Assembly: GCA_963675935.2 (NCBI GenBank) | Contig: CAXXPV010000003.1 | Span: forward strand, 496,001 to 560,000 | DNA from: G963675935 sp963675935 | GTDB taxonomy: Bacteria; Planctomycetota; Planctomycetia; Pirellulales; Thermoguttaceae | Direction of reading: 5' to 3' | Length of the DNA: 64,000 nucleotides | Shown here: positions 18,835 to 27,350 of the stretch, in pieces | Numbering within the stretch: the first letter of the stretch is position 1 | Layout: each line of letters begins with the position of its first letter | Program-made: the position numbers and the translations under genes | Notes under the pieces: model-generated | Told to the model about the DNA's origin: nothing | The model's database searches: none | What the model saw: the letters and a program-made list of their open reading frames with translations, nothing else

Positions 18835-19206
18835 GTTCGCGTCTTTCTTCTTGTTTCTATTCGATTGGAAAATACACGGATTGCTTCCATTCTAGGCAGA
18901 TTTTTTTTGGAAAAAATCCCTGATCTTTCTAATACATAACATAAGAGCGGCTTATGCCGGCTTAATCTAATCGAAGCATATCGAATAGAAAGACCAGCTT
19001 GATTTTTATTGTAGGAGACGACTCCTGTCGCCGCCGATTGGGTGGTGAAACACGCGAAAACACCGCACACTCGGCGACGGGAGTCGCCTCCTACAGTGGT
19101 CTTTGAAAAAAATCATGGCCACGGCTGAACGGAACGGATTCCGTGAACGCCCCCCCGCAGAAGCATTTTCCACGCGCGCCGTCCAAAATTTGCCCCTCTG
19201 GTAGGT
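18835..19206. other. Intergenic region with palindromic repeat
   Basis: Divergent gap between gdhA and the module 3 sigma factor. It contains an 84-bp palindromic element (19011-19094; GTAGGAGACGACTCC against GGAGTCGCCTCCTAC), whose core also occurs inside the MITE at 48899-49025. Nothing else recognisable. Confidence 0.6.
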
Positions 19207-19785
19207 ATGATAAAGGGCAGAAAGGCACGTCCAATGAACAGCCAAGATCAGGAACACGATGAGCAGGTAGAGCTCGATGAGCAGGTAGTGCAACTGATCA
19301 GCACTTCCCAGCGGCGGCTCTTTTTGTACCTGCTCGGCTTGCTCTGTTCGCGCGACTTGGCCGAGGACGCGCTTCAAGAGACAAACCTCGTTCTATGGCG
19401 AAAGCGGTCACAGTACAGGCCGGACACCAATTTTTTCGCCTGGGCCTGCCACGTCGCTTATTTCGAGGCGTGCAAGGCGCGGCGGCAACGCCATCGCAAG
19501 ATACCGGCGTTCAGCGACGTGTTTCTCAACGGCGTCGCGCCTGAACTGCAATCGACGGCCGACGCGGCCGGTCCCTTGCAGACGTTTTTGTTCGAGTGCA
19601 TCGAGCTGCTTAGCGAGCGCGAGCGCGAACTGATCGAGCGGCGTTACGACGACGGGGCCACCACGCAGACCGTGGCCGCCGGCCTGGGACGCAGCACCGA
19701 CGCGGTCTACAAATCGCTCGGCCGGATTCACCAGAAACTGTTCGACTGCATTGAAGGCAAACTCAAAGAGGGCGACAAGCCGTGA
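19207..19785 (+). CDS. ECF-type RNA polymerase sigma factor, module 3
   Basis: Protein of up to 192 residues. Region 2 has LAEDALQETNLVLWRK and FFAWACHVAYFEACKARRQ; region 4 has the helix-turn-helix VAAGLGRSTDAVYKSLGRIHQ. The start is uncertain: ATG 19207 has GGTAGG very close upstream, while ATG 19234 has AAAGG about 10 bases upstream. The stop overlaps the GTG start of the FecR-LamG gene (GTGA at 19782). Paralogous to the sigma factors at 2324 and 11183 but more diverged. Confidence 0.88.
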   Translation: MIKGRKARPMNSQDQEHDEQVELDEQVVQLISTSQRRLFLYLLGLLCSRDLAEDALQETNLVLWRKRSQYRPDTNFFAWACHVAYFEACKARRQRHRKIPAFSDVFLNGVAPELQSTADAAGPLQTFLFECIELLSERERELIERRYDDGATTQTVAAGLGRSTDAVYKSLGRIHQKLFDCIEGKLKEGDKP

Positions 19786-21896
19786 CGATGCCCGAACACG
19801 TCCGACTGGAATTGTCCGGCCTGTTATGGTCGCTGGGCGATGGTTCGTTCTCGCCGGCCGACGTGGCGCGGATCGAGGAGTTGGCCGTAGAATATCCCGA
19901 GGTTCATGCGCTTTATGCCCAGTACATGGTGATATGCGGCATGTTGCAATGGGAACGCGCTTCGCATCCGTCGGTTAGCTTTGGCGAATCAATGACTGTC
20001 GTGGGGCAGGTTGCCAACCTGTCTCAAACCGGAAGTAAACTTGGCAGGTTGGCAACCTGCCCCACACAAAATCCGACAGCGAATGATTCGCCGGTCCTTG
20101 CTCTGCCGGCAGATTGTCTCGGCCAACCTGGTGCAGTTGAACTGCCGAACCAACCGGCGGCGGTTCCCCCTTCCCCCTTCCCCCTTCCTCCTTTTGCAAG
20201 TCCCTTGCCGGTTCCCCCAACCATCATCGGCGTCTCCGCCCCCATGGTTCCCTCCGGTCTCGGCTTCTTCGGCGGCGTCTATCATGGCACGGTGGCTTTT
20301 TTCTCGCAGGAAGTGCCGTTTAGCATTCTCGTAGCCACGCTGATCTTTGGACTTGGAGGATTGATCGGCTCGCTGATGACTGTCGAGCATTACGCGCAGT
20401 TGGCGACGAACGGTCCGCGGCAGCCGGTTTCGGCGAGCGTTCCCGGCGAATGGCATCCGGCGCCGGAGCGTCGGGAACCTGAGACCGTGATGGTTGGCCA
20501 AATCACTGGCATGGTCGATTGCACCTGGATCGACAACCATTTTGCACCCGCCCACAATCGCGTGGCGCTCGGCGCGAAGTACATGCTGGCTTCGGGTTTG
20601 ATGGAAATCACGTACAAAACAGGGGCGAGGGTGATTTTGCAGGGGCCATGTACGTATGAAGTGGAATCGCCCGCCGGCGGGTATTTGTCGCTGGGTAAAT
20701 TGATGGCGCGGGTGGAGAAGAAGAGAGGGAGAGGGGGAGAGGGGGAGAAGGGGAGGCCAGCCGATCTTGCCGCTTTGTCTCCCTCTCTCCCCCTCTCCCC
20801 CTCTCCCCCTCTGTTCTCCGTTCGCACTCCCACCGCCATCGTGACCGACCTCGGCACGGAGTTCGGCGTCGAAGTGAACAACGCGGGCGAGACACGCTCG
20901 CATGTCTTCTGCGGCAAGGTCGTATTGGCGGCCTTGGCAGCCGACGGCGAGGAGCAAGGTCGCAAGGTGGTGCTTGAAGCGAATCAGTCGGCACGAGTGG
21001 AGAAGAGCGAAAAGAAAGATGGCCCGAGCCGGGTTATCGTCGCTCGTAAAGACGCAGTCAAGCCCGAGGAGTACGTCCGCGTCGAGCAAATGGCCGTCAA
21101 GGTTAAAGAGGTCCGGGAAAGGCCGCTCAAAGCATTTCGCCAGTGGCAGACGTTCAGCGAGCAGTTGCGGCGGCGCGATGACCTTTTGGCCTACTATGAT
21201 TTTCAACGCGACGCCGACAATCCTCGCGACGAAAACGGCGCCGAGTTGCTGCGAAATCGAGCGAAAACCGGCCGGCAGTTCGATGGCCACGTTTGGGGCT
21301 CGTTGCGACTGGGTATGGCCAAAGGCCGTTTCCACGGCAAAGAGGCGTTGAAGTTCGCCAACCCCGGCGACGGCGTTCGCATCAATATCCCCACTGAGTG
21401 TCGGCAAATGACGCTGGCCGCTTGGATTTATCTCGAACGACCGCCGGAGACCTATGCATCGTTGCTGATGACCGACAAGACGGCGCCGGCTATGTGCCAC
21501 TGGCAATTGATCCCCGACGGCACGATGTCGCTGACGGTGGTTGGCAGGCAATATGAATATTATTCGCTGCCCGTACTGGACAATGCCTGCAAGTCACCTT
21601 GGCGATTTGTGGCGGCGGCATGCGACTGCGATGCCGGCGAGGTGGCGTTCTATCTCGATGGCAAGCCGGCAGGCTCGCGGCCTTTGGCAAAAGACACGGC
21701 TGCTGTCCGCATCGGATCGGCCACGATCGGAGCCTGGGAGAGCGGTGAGCATTGGCAGTCGTCGCCGAATCCGATGCGGGTGTTTGACGGTCGCATGGAC
21801 GAATTGATGATTTTCCACGCGGTGCTTTCCGCCGAGGAAATCAAAACTCTCGCCGCGCGGCACGATAACCTTCCCGACGCGCGAGGGGCAAAATGA
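19782..21896 (+). CDS. FecR-like transmembrane regulator fused to LamG domain, module 3
   Basis: Protein of 704 residues. An N-terminal helical segment (LSGLLWSLGDGSFSPADVARIEE) is followed by a linker, a membrane helix near 178-200, a FecR domain near 238-395 (QITGMVDCTWIDNHFAP, LGKLMARVE, TPTAIVTDLGTEFGVEV) and a C-terminal LamG/ConA-like domain near 468-690 (LLAYYDFQ, MTLAAWIYLE, FYLDGKPAG, DGRMDELMIFHAVLSAEEI). Anti-sigma role is inferred from the overlapping sigma gene. The linker contains a complete MITE in frame (19996-20079) and the FecR loop holds a GAGAGGG-type repeat (20716-20820). Start GTG 19782 or ATG 19788. Confidence 0.86.
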   Translation: MTMPEHVRLELSGLLWSLGDGSFSPADVARIEELAVEYPEVHALYAQYMVICGMLQWERASHPSVSFGESMTVVGQVANLSQTGSKLGRLATCPTQNPTANDSPVLALPADCLGQPGAVELPNQPAAVPPSPFPLPPFASPLPVPPTIIGVSAPMVPSGLGFFGGVYHGTVAFFSQEVPFSILVATLIFGLGGLIGSLMTVEHYAQLATNGPRQPVSASVPGEWHPAPERREPETVMVGQITGMVDCTWIDNHFAPAHNRVALGAKYMLASGLMEITYKTGARVILQGPCTYEVESPAGGYLSLGKLMARVEKKRGRGGEGEKGRPADLAALSPSLPLSPSPPLFSVRTPTAIVTDLGTEFGVEVNNAGETRSHVFCGKVVLAALAADGEEQGRKVVLEANQSARVEKSEKKDGPSRVIVARKDAVKPEEYVRVEQMAVKVKEVRERPLKAFRQWQTFSEQLRRRDDLLAYYDFQRDADNPRDENGAELLRNRAKTGRQFDGHVWGSLRLGMAKGRFHGKEALKFANPGDGVRINIPTECRQMTLAAWIYLERPPETYASLLMTDKTAPAMCHWQLIPDGTMSLTVVGRQYEYYSLPVLDNACKSPWRFVAAACDCDAGEVAFYLDGKPAGSRPLAKDTAAVRIGSATIGAWESGEHWQSSPNPMRVFDGRMDELMIFHAVLSAEEIKTLAARHDNLPDARGAK
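19996..20079. mobile_element. MITE family B inside the module 3 fecR-like gene
   Basis: 84-bp element with CTGTCG/CGACAG ends and an inner palindrome (GGCAGGTTGCCAACCTG). It aligns end to end with the reverse complement of 27565-27651, which is intergenic. Its length is divisible by three and it keeps the host frame open, adding 28 codons to the linker. Confidence 0.7.
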
Positions 21897-21947
21897 GTGG
21901 CAAAGAGAAATCGAGGTGCAAATTGGTAACCGTTCACGATCCGTAAT

Positions 21948-22023
21948 GTAGTAGGCACACTCCGTGTGCCGTCGTTGTGCCGTTTGCAGGTCGAGCGGAC
22001 GGCACACGGAGTGTGCCTGCTAC
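21948..22023. repeat. Palindromic repeat GTAGTAGGCACACTCC
   Basis: 26-bp arms (GTAGTAGGCACACTCCGTG... and complement, one mismatch) enclose a 24-base loop. It lies between the module 3 fecR-like gene and the PEP-CTERM leader. A GTAACCGTTCACG stretch at 21926 matches the end of MITE family A. Confidence 0.65.
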
Positions 22024-22061
22024 GGGGAACGGTGTTTCGGAGAGATCGTAATTGGGATGCA

Positions 22062-22153
22062 AAGGAGACTAAGGTGTTTTATTTCGACCGGATTGTCCGG
22101 TCAACCGAAGTCTCTTGGTTTTTTTTGCCCTTGTGGCAGAAAGAGCGGTTGAG
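22062..22153 (+). promoter_or_regulatory. Structured leader element upstream of PEP-CTERM gene, copy 3
   Basis: Third copy of the leader. The outer stem is GGAGACT/AGTCTC, where two base pairs changed together relative to copies 1 and 2. Inner hairpin GACCGGA-TTG-TCCGGTC; 3' hairpin TGCC-cttgt-GGCA. Eight T residues directly follow the outer stem, so this copy looks like an attenuator-type terminator. Confidence 0.6.
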
Positions 22154-22864
22154 ATGTGTAAATCGTTTTGGCGTTTCTGTGCGGTTCTGATCGTCACGTC
22201 GGCGATTTGCTTCGGGCTCCCCGGCATTACGCGGGCGGCGTTCGTCACCCAATTGTTCACGGGAGACAGCGACTGCGGCATCAGCGACAGCAAAGATTAC
22301 ACGTGCGCCGTCGACCTTGCCGCTAACACAGACGGTCGCTCGGTGAACGGCGTGGCGTTTGAACGTGGAGCAGTTCCCACCGCCAGCGGGGATACTGGTG
22401 GCGTGAATTGGTCGGCCACCGGAATGATAGATGGACACGTACTGCCCACTTCGGTCACGGGAGACATTGCATCATTGATTACGGATTGTTGGTGCCGTAG
22501 CGACCACCAGCCGGCCACGCTGACGGTCACTAATCTGACGCCGGGAACCTCATACGTCATGACCTATTACAACATGGGTTGGGGCGATCCCGGCGTATAC
22601 GACCGAACCGCTTCCATCACATCGTCACTGGGCGAAACCTTTTCCTATAATGAGAATTACAGCGGCCACATGCAGGGACACCTTCTGATTTACACGTACG
22701 TCGCTCCAGTTGGCGGGGAGGTGACGCTTTCCTTCGTGTCCGAGCACGAGGCGTATCACTTTTACGCCATGACCAATGAAAAAGTGCCCGAGCCTTCCGC
22801 TTTGGCCCTTTTGGCCGTCGGACTCGCCGGCCTGTTCGCTTACGCTTGGAAAAAGCGGAAGTAG
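22154..22864 (+). CDS. PEP-CTERM sorted exported protein, module 3
   Basis: Protein of 236 residues with a signal peptide (MCKSFWRFCAVLIVTSAIC) and the C-terminal sorting tail VPEPS, hydrophobic helix, KKRK. The middle is beta-rich (ATLTVTNLTPGTSYVMTYYN, GEVTLSFVSEHEAYHFYA) and not clearly similar to the other two modules' proteins. Unusually for this group it has several cysteines (DCGISDS, DYTCAV, DCWC). Start ATG 22154 fits the position relative to the leader seen in the other modules, with GAAAGAG upstream. Confidence 0.86.
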   Translation: MCKSFWRFCAVLIVTSAICFGLPGITRAAFVTQLFTGDSDCGISDSKDYTCAVDLAANTDGRSVNGVAFERGAVPTASGDTGGVNWSATGMIDGHVLPTSVTGDIASLITDCWCRSDHQPATLTVTNLTPGTSYVMTYYNMGWGDPGVYDRTASITSSLGETFSYNENYSGHMQGHLLIYTYVAPVGGEVTLSFVSEHEAYHFYAMTNEKVPEPSALALLAVGLAGLFAYAWKKRK

Positions 22865-22884
22865 TAATTTGTTCGGCAATATCG

Positions 22885-22956
22885 ATCCACGAAGGACACG
22901 AAGAGTACGAAGAGTACGAAAAACAATCTTCGTGTTTCTTTGTGTTCTTCGTGGAT
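22885..22956. repeat. CACGAAG-type inverted repeat, possible terminator
   Basis: Left arm is built of 9-mers (GACACGAAG, AGTACGAAG) and pairs with CTTCGTG units up to 22956, followed by GTTTTTC. Same position and base units as 5647-5693 in module 1. Confidence 0.6.
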
Positions 22957-22987
22957 GTTTTTCTTTTCCCGCCCTATAGGTGACACA

Positions 22988-24049
22988 ATGAATCGTCGGA
23001 AATCTTTTCACGGTTTTACTCTCGTCGAGTTGCTTGTGGTTATCACGATCATCGGCATTTTAATCGCGTTGCTTCTCCCGGCCGTTCAAGCGGCGCGTGA
23101 GGCGGCTCGACGGATGCAGTGCCAAAATAACTTGAAACAACTTGCCTTGGGCTGCCTCAATCACGAAAGCATGACCGGGCGATTCCCGACCGGCGGCTGG
23201 GGATACGCTTGGACCGGCGACGCCGACCGCGGAAACGATTGGCGCCAGCCCGGCGGCTGGCTCTACAACATACTGCCCTATATTGAACAGCAGGCAGTCC
23301 ACGACCTTGGCGCGGGACTATCGGATCCGCAGAAATACGCGGCCCACGCAAAGCGGATGCAAACGCCGTTGAGCACCTGCTATTGTCCCTCGCGGCGAGC
23401 AGCCACCGTCTATCCGTTCTTGAATGGCGGGACTACGATCAATGCGGTGATGCCCTCGACGGCGGCTCGCACCGACTATGCGGCCAACGGCGGCGACACC
23501 TACACGGACTTCAGCACACCGACCTCTTCGGCGGCAGGTGGAGACCGCGGCGGCCCGTCCAACACGACGGCCATCGAGAGTTCCGGGGGCCAAATGACCT
23601 CCGGCGCAAAAACGACTTTTGGCAACGTGGCCAAGACTTCCACCGGCGTAGTCTACAGCGGCAGCCTGATTCGGATGTCCGACATTTCCGACGGCACAAG
23701 CAACACCTATTTGGCCGGCGAAAAATATCTCGACCCAGACTATTACGAAACCGGCTCCGACTGCGGCGACAACGAGGCGGTCTACAACGGCGACAACGAG
23801 GACGTCACGCGTTGGACGACCAATCCTTGGGATGCGTACGAGGGCGTAATCACAATTTCCGGCGGTTTGATCCCAGACACTACGGGCATGTACGTGCGAT
23901 GCAACTTCGGCTCCGCCCACGACAGCGGTTTCCACATGGCCCTATGCGACGGCTCGGTGCAGCAGATGAGCTACAAGATCGACCTCACGGTCCACAAGAA
24001 TCTTGGCAACCGCAAGGACGGCGCGGCCATTGACGCGAAAAAACTGTAG
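22988..24049 (+). CDS. DUF1559 pseudopilin, module 3
   Basis: Protein of 353 residues with the prepilin-like N-terminus (FTLVELLVVITIIGIL), the DUF1559 core and a C-terminal H-X9-DG motif (HDSGFHMALCDG), then NRKDG and AKKL. I chose ATG 22988 because it places the processing site at the N-terminus and GGTG lies 5 bases upstream. Most similar in layout to the module 1 protein (RQPGGWLYNILPYIEQQA against DQPGGWLFNVLPYIEQQA). It ends the third module. Confidence 0.92.
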   Translation: MNRRKSFHGFTLVELLVVITIIGILIALLLPAVQAAREAARRMQCQNNLKQLALGCLNHESMTGRFPTGGWGYAWTGDADRGNDWRQPGGWLYNILPYIEQQAVHDLGAGLSDPQKYAAHAKRMQTPLSTCYCPSRRAATVYPFLNGGTTINAVMPSTAARTDYAANGGDTYTDFSTPTSSAAGGDRGGPSNTTAIESSGGQMTSGAKTTFGNVAKTSTGVVYSGSLIRMSDISDGTSNTYLAGEKYLDPDYYETGSDCGDNEAVYNGDNEDVTRWTTNPWDAYEGVITISGGLIPDTTGMYVRCNFGSAHDSGFHMALCDGSVQQMSYKIDLTVHKNLGNRKDGAAIDAKKL

Positions 24050-24075
24050 AAATCTGAGTTTCAGATAAGCAACAC

Positions 24076-24247
24076 GAAAATAGCCGGGGGCAAACTGCCC
24101 GCGAAATGTGCGTTGGGGACAGGTCTGTTGCGATGCAACGGCAAAGCTGTTCCCCACGCGGAACATCATGCAGGGAGTCTGGATAAGCAGACCATAATTC
24201 GGTATTCGCCCGCGATCCTCCGGGGGCAGTTTGCCCCCGGCTATTTT
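24076..24247. repeat. Palindrome-ended repeat (AAAATAGCCGGGGGCAAACT)
   Basis: 172-bp element with perfect 24-bp inverted ends beginning AAAATAGCCGGGGGCAAACT. It has no coding capacity and no obvious target duplication. A half-copy (GGCCCCCGGCTATTTC) occurs near 61364. Confidence 0.65.
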
Positions 24248-24288
24248 CCGATCCGATACTTAAGCTCACCCGCCCCTACGCCGCGCGA

Positions 24289-24879
24289 TTACGGCTCTTC
24301 CAACTCGCGGCCGTAGCCCGGTGGGAAAGGATTGTACGTCTCGTCGCTCGAATCGACCTCGGCCGACTCTTGGGGTGGCGATTCTTCGCCGAACTGACGG
24401 AGCCAGTAGTTGACGTCCTCTTCCAGCAGCGGCACGACAGGCCGGGCCGGCGCGTCGGACTCGGCCGATGCGCGCTGCCGCCGAGCGCGAATCAGTTCGG
24501 CGTACCAGACGTCGCTATCGACGGCCTTCGCCCGGCGCCGCCGCGCGGCCCGCTGAATCTCGTGGTCGCTCGACACCACGGTCAAGCGGCGCGGGGCCGA
24601 ATCGACGCGGATCAACTCGGCGATCCGCTGGTCGGCCGTCTCGTCTTTCGCCGCGAAGCGGACGGCGATGCCGTGATGGCTCATGGTTCGAGGCAATCCC
24701 GGCGGGGCGTTGCGAGCGTCGAACACGACGGTCGTGCGAACGATTTCCGTCGGATCGAGCGAGGCCGCCAGAAAGTTCAGCAGCGCCGTTCGGCTCCGTT
24801 CCAGTCCGCCCGGCCCTCGGCCGCGGCCCACGATGCCGGTTACGTGCAGCAGATTGTAACCGTCGATCAGCGTGGGCAT
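24289..24879 (-). CDS. NYN-domain (YacP-like) putative ribonuclease
   Basis: Protein of 196 residues. Residues 1-130 form a NYN/PIN-like nuclease fold: DGYNLLH at the N-terminus, TTVVFDARNAPPG, the DETADQRIAELI acidic motif and VVSSDHEIQRAARRR. The acidic residues correspond to the metal site of this family, known from YacP/Rae1-type RNases. The C-terminus (LLEEDVNYWLRQFGEE) is a typical planctomycete extension. It probably cleaves or binds RNA; the target is unknown. Monocistronic as far as seen. Confidence 0.85.
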   Translation of the reverse strand: MPTLIDGYNLLHVTGIVGRGRGPGGLERSRTALLNFLAASLDPTEIVRTTVVFDARNAPPGLPRTMSHHGIAVRFAAKDETADQRIAELIRVDSAPRRLTVVSSDHEIQRAARRRRAKAVDSDVWYAELIRARRQRASAESDAPARPVVPLLEEDVNYWLRQFGEESPPQESAEVDSSDETYNPFPPGYGRELEEP

Positions 24880-24914
24880 GAGGTTCGTGATTTGTGAAGG
24901 GCAATTTCATCCTT

Positions 24915-25086
24915 GTTCCCACGCTCCGCGTGGGAACACACTCGTTTCGACGCTCCGCGTCGGTGGGAAACGGCTCCCTTTCCTGTCTTGTTTCGACGTT
25001 CCTCATTGCAAACTGTTGACACAGTCTCTTGCATCCTAGGACGCGGAGCGTCCTGACAGGTGCGTTCCCACGCGGAGCGTGGGAAC
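24915..25086. repeat. GTTCCCACGC palindrome-ended repeat
   Basis: Both ends carry the 23-bp palindromic unit GTTCCCACGC(T/G)CCGCG... or its variant (24915-24937 and 25064-25086), with CGACGCTCCGCGTCG-type units between. It fills the gap between the NYN gene and dihydroorotase. Confidence 0.6.
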
Positions 25087-25094
25087 GAGAGTCC

Positions 25095-26372
25095 CTAGCC
25101 CCTTTGATACTTCACCCGCCCGCCGACGATCACCGCGTCGGCACGGCCGGTCAACTCCCAACCGGCGAACGGCGTGTTGACGCTCTTCGACTGGAACTTC
25201 GAGGGATCGACCTTCCAGCGAGCTTTGGGGTCGATGACGGTCACGTCGGCCTCGGCGCCGATGCGGAGCGTACCCTTATCGATGCCGAGGATTTGGGCTG
25301 GCGCGAGCGACATTTTGCGGATGGCCGTCGGCCAATCGAGGTGGCCCGGCTCGATCAGTTTCGTGATGACCAGGCCGAGCGTGGTTTCCAGGCCGACGAC
25401 GCCGAAGGGAGCCAGATCGAGTTCCCGCATCTTCTTTTCCTGGGCGTGCGGGGCGTGGTCGCTGGCAATCGCGTCGATCGTTCCGTCGGCCAGTCCGGCG
25501 ATGACGGCCTCGACGTGTTCCCGGCCGCGGAGCGGCGGGTTCATCTTGAAATTGGCGTCGAACGTGCGCAGACACTCGTCGGTCAGTGTGAAGTGATGCG
25601 GCGTGGCCTCGGCGGTCACGCGCACGCCGCGGCTCTTGGCCCTTCGCAGCGCATCGACGCTGTTGATCGTCGAGACGTGCATGATGTGGAGCCGCCCGCC
25701 GGTGGCCTCGGCCAGCGCGATGTCGCGGCTGGTCATTACGTCCTCGGCCGCGGCGGGAATGCCCGACAGACCGAGGACCATCGAAGTAAGGCCCTCGTGC
25801 ATCACGCCGTGCTGGGTCAGCTCTCGGACTTCGGCGTGGCTCAACACCGGCCGGTCGAACATGAGGCAATACTCGAAGGCCCGGCGCATCAGTTCGGCGT
25901 CGCCGACGGGCGAGCCGTCGTCGGTGAAGGCGACGGCGCCGGCCTCGACCAATTGGCCGATTTCGGCCAGTTCCTTGCCTTCGCGGTTTTTGCTGATGCA
26001 GCCGGTGACGAAGACGTTGCAGTGGTCGGCCCGTTCGGCGCGATCGAGGATGAACTCGACGCTGCCTTGGGTGTCGATCGGCGGATCGGTGTTGGGCATG
26101 CAGGCGATCGAGGCGTACCCGCCGGCCAGTGCGGCGGCCGTGCCCGTCTCGATGGTCTCGTCCTCCTCGAAGCCCGGTTCGCGTAGATGGACGTGCATGT
26201 CGATCAGACCGGGAGCGACGATCTTGCCCGCGGCGTCGAGCACGGTTTCATGGCCGGAAGGCGCGGCGTCGTAAGCGGCGATGCGGCCATCGACGATCAA
26301 CAGGTTTGTCACGCGATCCATCTCTTGCGACGGATCGATCACACGACCGTTTTGGATGAGTAGATTGGGCAT
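25095..26372 (-). CDS. pyrC: Dihydroorotase
   Basis: Class I dihydroorotase of 425 residues, which cyclises N-carbamoyl-aspartate in pyrimidine synthesis in the cytoplasm. The zinc-binding motif DMHVHLREPG, the PNTDPPID segment, KMNPPLR, and the IASDHAPH loop with catalytic Asp are all present, which argues for an active enzyme, not a pyrC-like ATCase subunit. I chose ATG 26372 (MPNLLIQNGRVIDPS) because the upstream 22 in-frame codons are not conserved. No other pyr genes nearby. Confidence 0.93.
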   Translation of the reverse strand: MPNLLIQNGRVIDPSQEMDRVTNLLIVDGRIAAYDAAPSGHETVLDAAGKIVAPGLIDMHVHLREPGFEEDETIETGTAAALAGGYASIACMPNTDPPIDTQGSVEFILDRAERADHCNVFVTGCISKNREGKELAEIGQLVEAGAVAFTDDGSPVGDAELMRRAFEYCLMFDRPVLSHAEVRELTQHGVMHEGLTSMVLGLSGIPAAAEDVMTSRDIALAEATGGRLHIMHVSTINSVDALRRAKSRGVRVTAEATPHHFTLTDECLRTFDANFKMNPPLRGREHVEAVIAGLADGTIDAIASDHAPHAQEKKMRELDLAPFGVVGLETTLGLVITKLIEPGHLDWPTAIRKMSLAPAQILGIDKGTLRIGAEADVTVIDPKARWKVDPSKFQSKSVNTPFAGWELTGRADAVIVGGRVKYQRG

Positions 26373-26805
26373 GGCGGCAGTGGGATTGGGGGTTGTCGGC
26401 GTTGGTTTTTTGACTCTCGAAAATTCGATGTCGGACAAATAGTCGGAGGCAATACTTCGCGCGGCATGAAATGATCCCTTTTTCTACTTCCCTAGAAAAC
26501 GTATCATTCCCGGCCGTGTAAGGTATAACAGCCTCCGGGGCGTGGGAGCGAACCTTCCGGAGGCTGTTAGCCTCCGGCTATTCCGACACGTTCACCCATT
26601 GTATTGAATTTCGACGCCGTTCCAAGGGACCGGCATTCGGTAGCGGCCTTGGGTCATCTTGACGCCCCCCCACACGAACGGGATAATGCAATCGGTCAAA
26701 GGGTGGCGGCAAAAGCCATAATCGGGCGAAACAATCCCGCTTTGGCCTGAGATTGTCAGAAACTGGACAATTGGTGCCACGGAACTGCCGGTCATCGGAA
26801 CTCCC
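26373..26805. other. Intergenic region with palindrome and a doubtful small frame
   Basis: 433 bases. A perfect 12-bp inverted repeat (AACAGCCTCCGG at 26527, CCGGAGGCTGTT at 26557) sits near the pyrC promoter side. A minus-strand frame 26592-26795 (67 residues, ending MPVPWNGVEIQYNG) has protein-like composition but no known relatives to me; I do not annotate it as a gene. Confidence 0.4.
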
Positions 26806-27249
26806 ATGAAGACCTGGAAGAAGATTACACTCTCGATTGTCACCGTCTTCATCCTCGTTTCTGCCTATCTTGCTTACAAGTGTTACCATGTAGTCTACGT
26901 GGTCATTCCCAATTCCTATGCCGCATGGACGACTGGCGATCTGATCGTTGAATACCTAAAGACACACAACGACAGGTGGCCCCAAAGCTGGGATGACCTC
27001 CGAGAGGCGAAGGCCAGTATAGAAAGCCGCGGAGATCCGATTTACTGGAACTTCAATGCACTGCCGAAAATGGTAAGCATCAATTGGAACGCAGATCCGA
27101 AGGAATTAAGCAACGCGCAGCCCCTTGGAAATGAAATTCCATTCCGAGTTGTCGCTAAGCAAGATGGCTCCGCCGTCGATGCATGTTGGGGGGAAGACAC
27201 CGAACCTAACAGACAAATCTACAAGTACCTCAAAAAAAGGAAGATTTGA
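26806..27249 (+). CDS. Small membrane-anchored protein of unknown function
   Basis: Protein of 147 residues with one N-terminal membrane helix (KKITLSIVTVFILVSAYLAY) and a soluble domain with YLKTHNDRWPQSWDDLREA. This phrase is typical of planctomycete lipoprotein-like or anchored proteins of unknown role that often carry an N-terminal pilin-like or membrane segment. Lower GC than the flanks and close to repeats and an antitoxin-like remnant, so it may belong to an accessory patch. No function can be assigned. Confidence 0.65.
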   Translation: MKTWKKITLSIVTVFILVSAYLAYKCYHVVYVVIPNSYAAWTTGDLIVEYLKTHNDRWPQSWDDLREAKASIESRGDPIYWNFNALPKMVSINWNADPKELSNAQPLGNEIPFRVVAKQDGSAVDACWGEDTEPNRQIYKYLKKRKI

Positions 27250-27350
27250 GCAAGATTTGGCGTCAAGACGGAAAAGAAAGCGGAAAAGGCTTGTGACCAA
27301 GTCGCCGGAAAAATACACGGCCGATTTTGAAATCGAGGAGTGACCCTTAT

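Noticed and set aside
17314..18939. 541-codon plus-strand frame opposite gdhA
   Set aside because: High-GC mirror frame of a clear glutamate dehydrogenase gene.
4761..22153. Sigma-54 (-24/-12) promoter upstream of PEP-CTERM genes
   Set aside because: Considered because some PEP-CTERM genes use it, but no GG-N10-GC spacing is found in the three leaders.
26592..26795. Minus-strand frame of 67 codons ending WNGVEIQYNG
   Set aside because: Protein-like composition but no known family, no ribosome site and immediate proximity to a divergent gene start; left unannotated, could be real.
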